Positions 7,202 to 15,792 are shown, numbered from the stretch's first letter. The stretch: DNA of 37,823 nucleotides from Timonella senegalensis JC301 (GCF_000312125.1 NZ_HE978643.1:297452-335274); one strand, 5' to 3'. The notes: generated by a model from the letters alone, not told the origin. Translations and numbers: made by a program.

Positions 7202-7686
7202 ACATCACCCCTTTGGCAGAACACCACGATCGTGAAACGTTTGACTGTGGCGAGCCAGAAATCACGGACTGGTTCCGCAATCATGCATGGGATCAGCGTA
7301 GTAATGTGAGCTCCCAGGTTTGGGAGGGCTTGGACTATATTTCTGGCTACTACTCTCTGAAATCCATCGTCGTGAACGCGGATGGGTACTCTTCGTCTGT
7401 TTCGAGGAAGTTCAATGAGGACGGTGCGGGAGTGGCGATTCTGCTATGTAAGCTCGGGGTTCATCTGAAGGAGCAAGGTAATGGCAGGGGGAGGGCGCTG
7501 CTCTTGAAGTCGATACGCTCAGCGCTTGATGCGCATGAGCTTTCTCCCGTAAACCTGCTATCCGTTGATGCCCTTGACGAAAAGCGAGCGCAGTTCTACG
7601 AAAAGGCCGGCTTTGTGCGGACCAAGGACAGGCCTCTGCGTCTGTACATGTCCGTGAAGCTCGCTCAACAGATCGTCGCAGCATAG
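7198..7686 (+). CDS. GNAT acetyltransferase, TacT-like toxin candidate
   Basis: A 162-residue GNAT enzyme resembling the TacT/AtaT group, toxins that acetylate the amino acid on charged tRNA and so block translation. Features seen: an N-terminal F-D-C-G-E-P-E segment followed by DWFRNHAW (about 15-31), the GYYSL strand (50-54), the acetyl-CoA loop QGNGRG (93-98) and the probable catalytic Tyr134 in FYEKAGF. The TTG start sits in a four-base overlap with the Panacea gene. TacT toxins normally follow an RHH (DUF1778) antitoxin; here a Panacea protein takes that place. Followed by a strong terminator. A non-toxic protein acetyltransferase remains possible. Confidence 0.82.
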   Translation: MNITPLAEHHDRETFDCGEPEITDWFRNHAWDQRSNVSSQVWEGLDYISGYYSLKSIVVNADGYSSSVSRKFNEDGAGVAILLCKLGVHLKEQGNGRGRALLLKSIRSALDAHELSPVNLLSVDALDEKRAQFYEKAGFVRTKDRPLRLYMSVKLAQQIVAA

Positions 7687-7696
7687 AAACAACAGA

Positions 7697-7730
7697 AACG
7701 CCCCCACCCTCATTTGAGGGTGGGGGCGTT
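7697..7730. terminator. Strong 16-bp hairpin between convergent genes
   Basis: AACGCCCCCACCCTCA (7697-7712) pairs perfectly with 7715-7730 across a two-base loop. It closes the toxin-antitoxin operon and, from the other side, the minus-strand small genes that end at 7735. Confidence 0.85.
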
Positions 7731-7734
7731 GTCG

Positions 7735-7920
7735 TTATCCGACGGTGTCGCACCGATCGAGCTGGGTCTTTAGTCCCAGTGCGGCTCGTTGCCGGTATTC
7801 TCCACGGGTTAAATGGACGCGCAGGCGGGTGAATGCCCATTTTCCTTCTTGAGTTCGATCGTTAACCAGTGAAAACTCGTTTGGAGTGTCCCGGTTCACT
7901 TCCTCCTGAACTGGTTCCAC
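7735..7920 (-). CDS. Small soluble protein, function unknown
   Basis: 61 residues, charged, with no recognisable motif. I place its start at GTG 7920, which overlaps the last base of the upstream gene's TAG stop, suggesting coupling. The frame stays open to 8073, but upstream of 7920 it is out of phase with the small membrane protein described next. It lies between two strong hairpins (7697-7730 and 8061-8097), so it may be transcribed apart from the lysis genes or by read-through. Confidence 0.5.
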   Translation of the reverse strand: MEPVQEEVNRDTPNEFSLVNDRTQEGKWAFTRLRVHLTRGEYRQRAALGLKTQLDRCDTVG

Positions 7921-8027
7921 TACTTCTCTAACATGATCCAGCCCGCAGGAAATGTCGAGACGACTGTATGGGTTATTGCCGTGATGCAAACGGCCACGAT
8001 GAGAAGCGAAGAAGCGTTCCATCCCAT
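7920..8027 (-). CDS. 35-residue single-span membrane peptide
   Basis: Starts at ATG 8027 with an AAGG-type ribosome binding site six bases upstream. One membrane segment covers about residues 8-29 (SLLIVAVCITAITHTVV onward). It overlaps the next gene by one base. Just upstream is the terminator that closes the lysis cassette. It could be an accessory lysis peptide, a toxin-like peptide or a lysogeny gene; no family is recognised. Confidence 0.48.
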   Translation of the reverse strand: MGWNASSLLIVAVCITAITHTVVSTFPAGWIMLEK

Positions 8028-8060
8028 GACCGCCTTCTTCACCTTGAAGTTGAAATGCCG

Positions 8061-8097
8061 AAATGGCCCCCACCCAGATGCAGGGAGGGGGCCATTT
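8061..8097. terminator. Hairpin closing the lysis cassette
   Basis: AAATGGCCCCC (8061-8071) pairs with GGGGGCCATTT (8087-8097), with a further CCC/GGG inside. On the minus strand the hairpin is followed by TTT and lies just after the stop of the small cysteine protein gene, at the end of the late operon. Confidence 0.8.
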
Positions 8098-8100
8098 GGT

Positions 8101-8241
8101 TTAGTCGTCTTCTTGGGTCCAGCGCTCCGCCTTGTGTGACGGGAAGGAATCCCAGTACTTGCGGCAGTTCTCCTCACACTGGGCTGCATGTCCGGGATAG
8201 GTGTACTCGGAACCGCATTCCCGGCATTCGTAGCTAGGCAT
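8101..8241 (-). CDS. 46-residue zinc-ribbon-like phage protein
   Basis: A short protein with CRECG near the N-terminus and CEENC about 13 residues later, a layout that could bind one zinc ion. Start ATG 8241 overlaps the holin stop, so it is probably translated by coupling. It is the last gene before the late terminator. Function unknown. Confidence 0.62.
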   Translation of the reverse strand: MPSYECRECGSEYTYPGHAAQCEENCRKYWDSFPSHKAERWTQEDD

Positions 8242-8470
8242 CGGCGTGCCGTGGCGCTTCAGCAGGTGACTGGGCGCCGTCGCGGAATGCGATCGAGGTG
8301 AGTAGCGAGACGAGGCCGGCGAGGCCGGCCACTCCTGCTGCTTGTGCGAAATCCACGTCAATGAGGGAGGTCGTCCCCGCGGTGAGGACGGCGACAGCGG
8401 ACTGTGCCGTGGTTGCGATGACGCGGTCGGCAGTATCAACCCAAAAGGCTTTGTTTGCGTACTTGCTCAT
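8234..8470 (-). CDS. Holin, r1t-like
   Basis: A 78-residue protein with two membrane segments (about residues 13-32 and 44-63), a short N-terminus beginning MSKYANKAFW and a charged C-terminus. This resembles the r1t-type holins of phages of Gram-positive hosts, which form membrane lesions that let the endolysin out. The ATG at 8470 has AGGAG eight bases upstream; an in-frame start nine codons earlier would overlap the endolysin end and is less likely. It lies directly downstream of the endolysin gene, three bases apart. Confidence 0.82.
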   Translation of the reverse strand: MSKYANKAFWVDTADRVIATTAQSAVAVLTAGTTSLIDVDFAQAAGVAGLAGLVSLLTSIAFRDGAQSPAEAPRHADA

Positions 8471-8472
8471 GG

Positions 8473-9225
8473 CTATGCTCCTAGTGCTTTCGCCCACGAC
8501 TTCGGGCCGAAGTAGCCGTCCACTACAAGCTTGTGCTTCTTCTGGAAAGCCTTCACCGCCTTCTGCGTGGTGGGGCCGTTGGACTTGTCGATACCGGCCT
8601 TGCCGATGTACTGGCCGTCAGCAAGGAGGAGTCCCTGCATGCGGCCCACGTAGGCGCCGGTGTCGCCGGGCTTGATGACTGGAAGCTTGTCTGCCATTTT
8701 CTGGATCTCCGTCTTCGAGGTGGATGGTTTCGACGTCGAGGACGTCTTGGCGTAGGCGGGTCGTCCGTAGCCGACAATCCACGACTTGCGACGCTTGCGT
8801 GCGACCACGCGACCATTGCGCTGATCACCGAATACCGTGCCCGAGGTGTTGAACTCGAGGGTGTTCGCCGAACCGTCGGAGTTCACGGACTCGACGATGC
8901 CGACGTGTGAAATGCGGTTGGGCTGGCCGGGGAAGTCGAAGTACACGATGTCTCCGCGCTTCACTCCCGCGACACCGACGTGCCAGCGTCCGCGGTCCTT
9001 AAACCAATTGGCTCCGGACGGCGTGTACGCGTGGAGGGGGATGATGTCGAGGGCTCCGGCCTGAGCCGCGCGCCAGGACACTCCCATCGCACAGAACTGT
9101 GCGTGCGCATACCCCTTGAGACCGGTCTTGTTCTCGTACCACAGGCCGTACTTTGAAGCGCCGGGATAGAAGTTGCCGAGCTCTGCGGCAGCGGCCTTGA
9201 TGACTGCGTTAGCGGTTGCGGTCAC
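8473..9225 (-). CDS. Endolysin: CHAP domain plus peptidoglycan-binding domain
   Basis: A 250-residue lytic enzyme. The N-terminal CHAP domain (about 1-150) is a cysteine amidase/peptidase with the likely nucleophile Cys45 (QFCAMG), His107 (SHVGIVES) and a third polar residue near 124-126. A Ser/Thr/Lys-rich linker (about 158-175) leads to a C-terminal peptidoglycan-binding type 1 domain (about 183-250). It breaks the host wall at the end of the lytic cycle. Its ATG overlaps the stop of the small upstream gene. Confidence 0.9.
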   Translation of the reverse strand: MTATANAVIKAAAAELGNFYPGASKYGLWYENKTGLKGYAHAQFCAMGVSWRAAQAGALDIIPLHAYTPSGANWFKDRGRWHVGVAGVKRGDIVYFDFPGQPNRISHVGIVESVNSDGSANTLEFNTSGTVFGDQRNGRVVARKRRKSWIVGYGRPAYAKTSSTSKPSTSKTEIQKMADKLPVIKPGDTGAYVGRMQGLLLADGQYIGKAGIDKSNGPTTQKAVKAFQKKHKLVVDGYFGPKSWAKALGA

Positions 9226-9338
9226 TGGATGTCGTCCTCTCCGTTAGGGTCCGGGAACTCGTCTGGCGGAAACTCGGTGGGTGGGAGGTCGGCGTGGGTT
9301 GGGTCGTCTGTGGCCCACGCTTCGGGTGTCGTAGACAT
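9222..9338 (-). CDS. 38-residue acidic small protein
   Basis: Pro/Asp/Glu-rich peptide starting at ATG 9338 with AAAGGGG six bases upstream. Its stop overlaps the endolysin ATG in an ATGA arrangement, so it may serve mainly to couple endolysin translation. Function unknown. Confidence 0.55.
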   Translation of the reverse strand: MSTTPEAWATDDPTHADLPPTEFPPDEFPDPNGEDDIQ

Positions 9339-9364
9339 GCGGTGCCCCTTTCTGGGCATAGAAA

Positions 9365-9382
9365 ATGCACCCCGGAAGGTGC
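9365..9382 (-). terminator. Weak hairpin before the lysis genes
   Basis: GCACC/GGTGC with a CCGG-rich loop; on the minus strand it is followed by ATTTTC. It lies after the coiled-coil membrane protein gene and could lower read-through into the lysis cassette. Confidence 0.35.
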
Positions 9383-9397
9383 TTGTGTTGCGTGTGG

Positions 9398-9727
9398 TCA
9401 AGGCAGTTGTGCGATGACTTTGACTACGGTGATAGTGACGCCCGCGAGCGATCCAAGGCCGACCAATGTCGAGACGCCGAAGCCAGCGACGACCCACGGT
9501 GATGTCTTCACCGGTGCCTGCTCTGTGCGCAAGGCCGTGATGTCGTCCGTGTGGGTTTGCTTGATCGCTTTGATGTCCCGCTCGATCGCGCTGGTGCGGA
9601 TCTCGTAGGCGTCTTTTTGCACGTAGGTTGCGGACAGGGCGTCGATCTTGTGCTCGAGCTTCGTTTGCCCTTCCTCAATCCGGGTGAGGGTGCGCACCAT
9701 TTCGGCTTGGGTGTAGTCCTCACTCAT
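9398..9727 (-). CDS. Coiled-coil protein with C-terminal membrane anchor
   Basis: 109 residues: a heptad-rich helical region (about 8-75) followed by one hydrophobic segment (about 80-103). The plan resembles XhlA-type haemolysin/holin accessory proteins found beside phage lysis genes, but I cannot confirm that family. Start ATG 9727 has GGAGG five bases upstream and overlaps the stop of the previous gene. A lysis accessory role is inference from position. Confidence 0.68.
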   Translation of the reverse strand: MSEDYTQAEMVRTLTRIEEGQTKLEHKIDALSATYVQKDAYEIRTSAIERDIKAIKQTHTDDITALRTEQAPVKTSPWVVAGFGVSTLVGLGSLAGVTITVVKVIAQLP

Positions 9728-10059
9728 GGAGCCTCCACGGGTGGCTTGAGTGCTTGGACTGCTTCGATGATTGCCGTGTCGGTGACGCGGGTGGTGGAGA
9801 CCGTGTTGTTGCGGTCCACGCGCACTAGAGCGTTGATGTTCGGGTCCAGTGCGACCTTGCGGCGCACCTCGCTCGTGTAGTCGACCCCTTCCTGCCAGCA
9901 CGCCATTTCGACGCGAAAAGCGAACGCCTCGCAGCCTTCCGCTGCACGCATCGCGCGAAGAAGGCTTGATTCCACGAATGGTGGGACCAAGCCTTCTTCG
10001 TCGGGAGCCAGCGGGTCAGGGATTGGCACCTCGGGTGCCGGTGCTTCTTCTTCTGCCAT
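9724..10059 (-). CDS. Hypothetical phage protein between tail and lysis genes
   Basis: 111 residues. The acidic, proline-rich N-terminus is followed by a mixed alpha/beta-looking region with two cysteines. The ATG at 10059 has AAGGAG upstream. It overlaps the next gene by four bases (ATGA). No family is recognised; its place just after the tail-tip gene suggests a tail accessory or pre-lysis protein. Confidence 0.68.
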   Translation of the reverse strand: MAEEEAPAPEVPIPDPLAPDEEGLVPPFVESSLLRAMRAAEGCEAFAFRVEMACWQEGVDYTSEVRRKVALDPNINALVRVDRNNTVSTTRVTDTAIIEAVQALKPPVEAP

Positions 10060-10068
10060 GATGGCTCC

Positions 10069-13000
10069 TTATTTTTTGTACGTGATGCGGAGCTTCGACT
10101 TCGACCATGTGAGGTAGCCGTAGTAGGTGCTGCTGGTGGATGATCCGGGTGGCAGGATGCTGATGCCCCTGTATGTGCCGGATTTGAAGCCTGCGTGCAT
10201 GCTGGATGGGAGGGTGATCCACCGGCCTTCTGGCTTCTTGAGTGCCTGGCGTTTCGCGTCGTTCAGGTTTGACGACCAGGTCGTGGGTTTCGAGGTGTGG
10301 GAGTGTCCGCCAATGCAGAGGGTTCCTCCGGAGGAGGACGCCCAGTGTGCGGCGTACACGTACACTTCGACCTTCACGATGTCCGCTCCCGACAGGGTGC
10401 CGGTCACGGATGGGAAGCCGATGAGGCCTCGTTGCACGCCTCCTGATGGCCAGTACGAGGTGTACCCTTGTGTGGCTTTCGCGCCGGCGTCACTGTTTTG
10501 GGTGTTGTCGCCCTTGTAGCCTTGCCCCCACGACGCGTTCACCGTGGTGGTGTACTCCTTTTTCGCGGGTGCCGGGGGAGTCGGAGGCGTTGGGTCCACG
10601 GTCCCTTGGCGCGACAGATTCACGGATACACCCTGATTTGCGGGTGCCCGCATGCCCATGTCTGTCACGGCGAGCTCGTACCGGTTTTGGTCCGAGGTTG
10701 TCTGTGATTGCATGGTGCGGCCTGAGTACGCGTACACGGTGATGCCCAGGTTGATTTGTCCGGCGGGGATGTCTTCTGGGCATCGGACGGTGGTTACGAC
10801 GGACGCCATGGTGTCTGATCCGCCGCGTGGGAAGTACGCGCGGGTTCCTCGGATGATCGAGCCGGTCACGTTGAGGGGCGTGGTCCCGGTCGAGTAGTAG
10901 AGGATGCAGGCACCTACGTTTCCGCCGGTCCCGAGTGTTCCGGTTTCCCGGAAGGAGGGCGTGCGGTAGGCGATCTGGTAGATGCGCCCGGCTTTTGCTT
11001 CGAAGGAGCCTTGAAGTTTCTGCCGGAAATGCGATTCGCCGTTGATGCCGTCGTAGGTTTCCGCGGTCGTGCCGTTTTCGTGCCACGCGTTCAGGATTTG
11101 CCCGTGTGGCATGGCGGTAAGCCAAGCGTTGCCGTCTTGCACGCCGGGGTGTTCGTTCACGTAGTCGGTGAAGGTTTTCCCGAGGAGGTCGCGCCCGTTG
11201 ATGACGGGTCCGTAGTCTCCTGATCCGTGCTCGGCGATGGGGTCACCACCGATGATGAGCACGCCGTCTACGCGGGCTTCTCCTGCGACTGCGAGGGTTT
11301 CGAATGCTGAGCCGCCGGTGTCGTCGATGGATGCGACGGGTTCACCGGTGCTGTCCTTCAGGGTGAGGAATTGGCTTCCCGTGGCTGTCAGACTTACGGA
11401 CTCGTTACCCTCTGTGTCGTAGAGGCGGACACCCTGGCCACCGATCCGCACTGCGGGGACTCCCGGTGTGTGGTCGGATTCCAGGACGCCGAAGGCGATC
11501 TTGTCCGCGGTGATAGCACCATTCACGATCAACTCACCCGGCGTCATACGGTAGACGCGGATGTTTTTCACTTTCGCGTATTGCGCATTCGCTCCGTTTA
11601 GTCCGACCAGCCAGGCCGAGGTGTTCGGAAAGGAACTGATGTCTGGGACTGTCAGCACCGCACTGAACTCGGTGGGGACCTCCGTTAAGGTGAGCCCTAC
11701 TTGATTACTCGAGATGTTTCCCGCAGACGACGTTGAGGAGGGGTAGCACCACATATTGACTTGGACATACCCGCTGCCTGGCGTTGTCGTCATGCCGGTG
11801 AACTGGACTCGGATTTGCTCGCCCGGCTTGAAGGGAATCGGGCCGCGCCGATTCCTGAACATCAAGTAGCCCCGTTGTGAAGCCGGCTCGTTGGTGATCC
11901 ATTCGCCGTCTGTCGCGGTTGTGAACTCTGTAGGGTAGACGACTCCGATTCCCTGCGCCGGAACGTGTTCCGCGAAATTCTCGAAGTCTCCGACGTTGAG
12001 TTTCGCAACCGTGATCGCGCCGGCCGCTACCTTGTCCGCGGTGATGGCGTTCGCCTTGATGTGGCCTGCCTCGACCGCCAAAGCAGCGATCTTGGCCGAC
12101 GTCACGGCTTCCGCCACGAGCTTCGCCGTGGTCACCGAGTTCGCAGCAAGTTTCTCCGCCGTGATCGACTCAGCCGCGATACGCGCCGCATTCAATGTGC
12201 CCGCGTTAATCTTGACCGCGTCCAAGTCCGCGATCTTGGCATTCGTGATCGTAGCGTTTGCGATCTTCGCACCAGACACGGCAAGATCTGCGATCTTCGC
12301 CGTAGTAATCGACGCATCAGCGAGGATTCCCGACGCCGCAGTGATCGTGCCCGCGACCATATTCGCCGCGGTCACCGTGCCACCCGCAATATGCGTGCCC
12401 GTGATCGTGGCCGCCTGAATACGCGCCGCAGCCAAGAAACCCGCAGTGATCGCGCCGGCATTCAGATTCGTAATCACCGCGTCAGTCAGGGTTTGAGAGA
12501 CCCATCCACTACCGGAATGGATCCACAACCCGACGATCTGGCTACCGGAGTATTTCCACCACTGATCTCCCGTGGAGCCGCCGCCGATGGGGTCGGTGGT
12601 GGCGCGGGTGACCTTGCTCTTCCCGTCGGCCGTGGTTTGCGCAGCGTTGGCCGCCGTTTGTGCGGCCGTCGCGGCAGACTGTGCCGCGGAGGCTGCCGAC
12701 TGAGCAAGGCCCGCCTTCGCGTCCGCGTCCGCTGCTGCCTGTGCCGCCGCAGTAAGGCGCGAGTCCGTGATGACCGTCCACGCGCTACCCGTCCACTGGG
12801 ACAACTGCCCGTTGCCGGTGTTCAGCCACGAGTTGTTAACGTTGCGGTCATCACCGGTCGGGGCAGTCGTTGAACGAATCAACCGACCCGTCTTACCCGA
12901 CAGTGCGAGCAAATCTGCGGCCGCCGCGTTAGCGGACGCCTGCGCCGAGTTCGCCGCCGACTGCGCGTTATCTGCCGCGGTCTGGGCGCCAGTGATTGCG

Positions 13001-15066
13001 TTCTTCACTGGCGTGGCCAGCGCTGCGTCCGTAACTGCGCCAGGAGCGAGTTTCGTCGCGTCCACCGCAGCGTTAGCGAGCTTCGCACCCGTGATCGCGT
13101 TCGCGGCGATCTTGGATGAAAGCACGGCCCCATCAAGGAGTTTGTCAGCCGTGATCGCATCGACCGCAATCTTTGCCGCGGTGATCGCAGACGACGCGAT
13201 AGTCACGGAAGTAACAGCGCCATCCTTGATATTCGCCGAAGCGATAACCTTACCGATCATGTCGGTATCGACCAGGGGCGTGACCACGATCGAGCGCTCA
13301 GCACCCCACGGCCCCGCAACACCCGCATACGAGACGGCACGCAACCGAATGTAACGGGTTGAGTTGTACGGCTGATCGGAGATCAGTATTTGCCCGCCGG
13401 CGCCGGGGATGGTGTTCACAACCGCGTTCGCGTTCGGGGCGCCAGACAGTGCGACTTGCACATACTCGACGCGCGAGGGGATCTCGGAGCCGGTGTTTGT
13501 GAGGCCGTCGAATCCGACCGTGATCACACCGAGGCGCGCAGAGAGAACAGGCGCGGAAGGTGCAGGAGGGGCCGTCTGATCGATCCGGTCCGCATTCGCA
13601 TCACGGAAAGCCTGACGCTCCGTCAACGTCGTCGAATCCGACGTACCGACCGGCTCGGTGATCTTCACAACCACCGTCGCAGGTGGCGGGGTAGTGCCCG
13701 GCACCATCGTCAACGTCAGATGCTGATCGTAGGTTGCCGCGCTACCCGAGTCTTCCTTGCGCGTGATGATGCACCGCGAGGATGCACCCGTGACAGGGTC
13801 CGTGAACGTGACCAGAGAGCCGAGGCGTCGTGCCGCGTCCGGAACCACCCGCAAGCCATCAAGTTGTGCGCGCGGAGTGGCGGACTGCAACGCCAGCCAC
13901 CCCAGGAGTTCCTTGGCTTTCGCCTCAGTGCCGGCATACAAGCCCAGATCGAGCGAGACCGTGTTGCGGGCCGTCTCCTCAGTGTTGCCAGACTCGAGCG
14001 TGACAGGTGCGCCGGGGCGGACCGTCTTGTTGGCACGCACGATCAACGACTGATAGCCGAAGTCCGCGACATACAGTTTCTGGGCGGCGTTCGACTTCAG
14101 GGTGATCTTGACACGCGACGCCGACAGAAGAGTGGACGTGACCGTGAGCACCGATGCTGGGGGAGCATCCCCACCATCAGGTGAGAACGCGGCATTCCAG
14201 CGCGAGTACTGCTCGGCAGGCACGGTTGTGTCTTGCGCTTGTCGCCATGGTGCAAGGCTGTCTGCGGCGCCCTCGAAGTCTTGCTCGAGGACCACCGTCG
14301 CACCAGGCTCAATCTCGATGACCTTCTGCGATTCCCAGATCGTCAACGAGTTGTCAGTGACCGTGGTGGTGACGAATGGCGTGTACGTGACCGTCTGGCG
14401 GTCCGCGACGTTCTCATCCGAGTACGACCACGCCACGTCGTCGACAGAGTCCAGCGACAGGATCGACTCGACCGGCGTCCCGACCCCGCGCATCGTGGCG
14501 GCATTGCGGTACACAATGGTCCCGGTCTCACTCATCCACGCCGCACCGAGCGTCTTCTCCGCAACATCCTGGATGGCTTCCCACCCAGTGGTGGCGTCGA
14601 AAAGAAGTGCGGGGACCATAATCCCGGACGCCTGCACGTCATGAGGGACGCCAGCCTTCTCGCAGATCCTTACGATCGCCTGCGACGCATCCACCGGCGC
14701 CGCAGGCAACAGGGTGGGCATACGCATAGGCTCCATGAGCGCGCGCATGTCGTCTTGCACGCTAAAAGACTTCTCAATGGTGAGAGCAGAGCCGCCCACA
14801 TCCGCCGAGATCATCGTCGCGATACGAGAAAACGCCCGGTCCGAATCGGACCGAGCGTTTATCTGGACTGCTTCACCAACACGTATGAGAGGCGACTTCC
14901 ACGGCGTACCGTCATCAAGCAGAGTGACCGTGCCACCACCCACGCCTACACCCGCGGTGCTCCACGGGCCGGCACCGCTAATCTCACGCGACACCGACCA
15001 CGACACCACATCACCTGGCGCCCCAACGACCTGGGACTCGGGCAGATAGACCTTCTCGTGAGCCAA
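10069..15066 (-). CDS. Large tail-tip / receptor-binding protein
   Basis: A 1665-residue protein, the last large structural gene of the tail module. About residues 1-480 resemble a baseplate hub-like tail protein. A fibronectin-like or beta-sandwich stretch follows (about 490-590). The centre (about 600-700 and 880-1050) is filled with degenerate repeats of the type ITADKL/ITTAKIA separated by Ala/Gln coiled-coil runs, which usually build trimeric fibres. The C-terminal part (about 1170-1665) is beta-rich and likely contacts the host surface. Start TTG 15066 directly follows the previous stop and has GGAGGTG upstream. Host-recognition function is inferred from size, order and repeats. Confidence 0.85.
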   Translation of the reverse strand: MAHEKVYLPESQVVGAPGDVVSWSVSREISGAGPWSTAGVGVGGGTVTLLDDGTPWKSPLIRVGEAVQINARSDSDRAFSRIATMISADVGGSALTIEKSFSVQDDMRALMEPMRMPTLLPAAPVDASQAIVRICEKAGVPHDVQASGIMVPALLFDATTGWEAIQDVAEKTLGAAWMSETGTIVYRNAATMRGVGTPVESILSLDSVDDVAWSYSDENVADRQTVTYTPFVTTTVTDNSLTIWESQKVIEIEPGATVVLEQDFEGAADSLAPWRQAQDTTVPAEQYSRWNAAFSPDGGDAPPASVLTVTSTLLSASRVKITLKSNAAQKLYVADFGYQSLIVRANKTVRPGAPVTLESGNTEETARNTVSLDLGLYAGTEAKAKELLGWLALQSATPRAQLDGLRVVPDAARRLGSLVTFTDPVTGASSRCIITRKEDSGSAATYDQHLTLTMVPGTTPPPATVVVKITEPVGTSDSTTLTERQAFRDANADRIDQTAPPAPSAPVLSARLGVITVGFDGLTNTGSEIPSRVEYVQVALSGAPNANAVVNTIPGAGGQILISDQPYNSTRYIRLRAVSYAGVAGPWGAERSIVVTPLVDTDMIGKVIASANIKDGAVTSVTIASSAITAAKIAVDAITADKLLDGAVLSSKIAANAITGAKLANAAVDATKLAPGAVTDAALATPVKNAITGAQTAADNAQSAANSAQASANAAAADLLALSGKTGRLIRSTTAPTGDDRNVNNSWLNTGNGQLSQWTGSAWTVITDSRLTAAAQAAADADAKAGLAQSAASAAQSAATAAQTAANAAQTTADGKSKVTRATTDPIGGGSTGDQWWKYSGSQIVGLWIHSGSGWVSQTLTDAVITNLNAGAITAGFLAAARIQAATITGTHIAGGTVTAANMVAGTITAASGILADASITTAKIADLAVSGAKIANATITNAKIADLDAVKINAGTLNAARIAAESITAEKLAANSVTTAKLVAEAVTSAKIAALAVEAGHIKANAITADKVAAGAITVAKLNVGDFENFAEHVPAQGIGVVYPTEFTTATDGEWITNEPASQRGYLMFRNRRGPIPFKPGEQIRVQFTGMTTTPGSGYVQVNMWCYPSSTSSAGNISSNQVGLTLTEVPTEFSAVLTVPDISSFPNTSAWLVGLNGANAQYAKVKNIRVYRMTPGELIVNGAITADKIAFGVLESDHTPGVPAVRIGGQGVRLYDTEGNESVSLTATGSQFLTLKDSTGEPVASIDDTGGSAFETLAVAGEARVDGVLIIGGDPIAEHGSGDYGPVINGRDLLGKTFTDYVNEHPGVQDGNAWLTAMPHGQILNAWHENGTTAETYDGINGESHFRQKLQGSFEAKAGRIYQIAYRTPSFRETGTLGTGGNVGACILYYSTGTTPLNVTGSIIRGTRAYFPRGGSDTMASVVTTVRCPEDIPAGQINLGITVYAYSGRTMQSQTTSDQNRYELAVTDMGMRAPANQGVSVNLSRQGTVDPTPPTPPAPAKKEYTTTVNASWGQGYKGDNTQNSDAGAKATQGYTSYWPSGGVQRGLIGFPSVTGTLSGADIVKVEVYVYAAHWASSSGGTLCIGGHSHTSKPTTWSSNLNDAKRQALKKPEGRWITLPSSMHAGFKSGTYRGISILPPGSSTSSTYYGYLTWSKSKLRITYKK

Positions 15067-15792
15067 CTAGCCCACCTCCATTACAGTGCACGTGAAGTCG
15101 CTGCGGTGATCACCTGCCATCACGCGCTGCAACACTTCTTGAAGAGCCATTACTTGAATTGGGGCGACCCCATCACCGGGCATAAACCCCGTGTGAGCGC
15201 CCTCGGTCAGGCGGACCTGCCCGATACCTGCCGTGAGGGTCAAGGTCATGTATGCGGCGGTCGCCGGGGTCGTAAACAATGCCGAGACGCGAACGCCCGA
15301 AGCACCCGCGGCCAGAACTACCGATGCGAGCTCGACGCCCGCCTCCGTGTAAATCTTGCGCGTCACAGACCCGCTGCCCGACGTCAACGCCGAGACCATG
15401 TACGCGGTGGACGGCTTGATGGGAATCTTGCGAGAGACCCCCACCTCACGGTCACCAGCCGCCAGCACGCGGCGGCGGCCAGTAACCCCGGACCCGCAGT
15501 TCTGCAGGGCAGGTGGAGCGAGATTCTCGACCGCGGCTTTTGCCGTGTACAGGTAGATCGGTCCGGGCACGCTACCTGACGCGAGCTCAGCGAGCCAGGC
15601 CAGTTCCTCGGGACGATCCCAGGTGAAGGACAACGTCCAGTCACGGTGGATCCGCTTCCCGCCTTGCGTGAAGCGATTCTCACCGAGCGTCATCCACTGG
15701 TTCGTGGTTTGGGTGGCGTTGACACTTACGCCTGGTTCAGGGGCGGGGGCCGGGCGGAGTTCACCGACCGGCCCCATCAGAGCGAACGTCAT
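15067..15792 (-). CDS. Distal tail protein-like tail component
   Basis: 241 residues, placed between tape measure and tail-tip genes, where siphoviruses encode the distal tail (Dit) protein that joins tail tube and tip. The start at ATG 15792 overlaps the tape measure stop and has a G-rich ribosome binding site within it; the open frame to 15840 is not needed. Sequence identity to Dit cannot be shown by eye, so the call depends on gene order and length. Confidence 0.75.
   Translation of the reverse strand: MTFALMGPVGELRPAPAPEPGVSVNATQTTNQWMTLGENRFTQGGKRIHRDWTLSFTWDRPEELAWLAELASGSVPGPIYLYTAKAAVENLAPPALQNCGSGVTGRRRVLAAGDREVGVSRKIPIKPSTAYMVSALTSGSGSVTRKIYTEAGVELASVVLAAGASGVRVSALFTTPATAAYMTLTLTAGIGQVRLTEGAHTGFMPGDGVAPIQVMALQEVLQRVMAGDHRSDFTCTVMEVG

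Noticed and set aside
11965-12873. 302-codon plus-strand frame inside the tail-tip gene
   Set aside because: It is extremely Arg-rich and mirrors the repeated ITA-K-I codons on the other strand; no ribosome binding site or domain.
14233-15579. 448-codon plus-strand frame opposite tail genes
   Set aside because: Arg/His-rich shadow frame that spans the boundary of two well-supported minus-strand genes.
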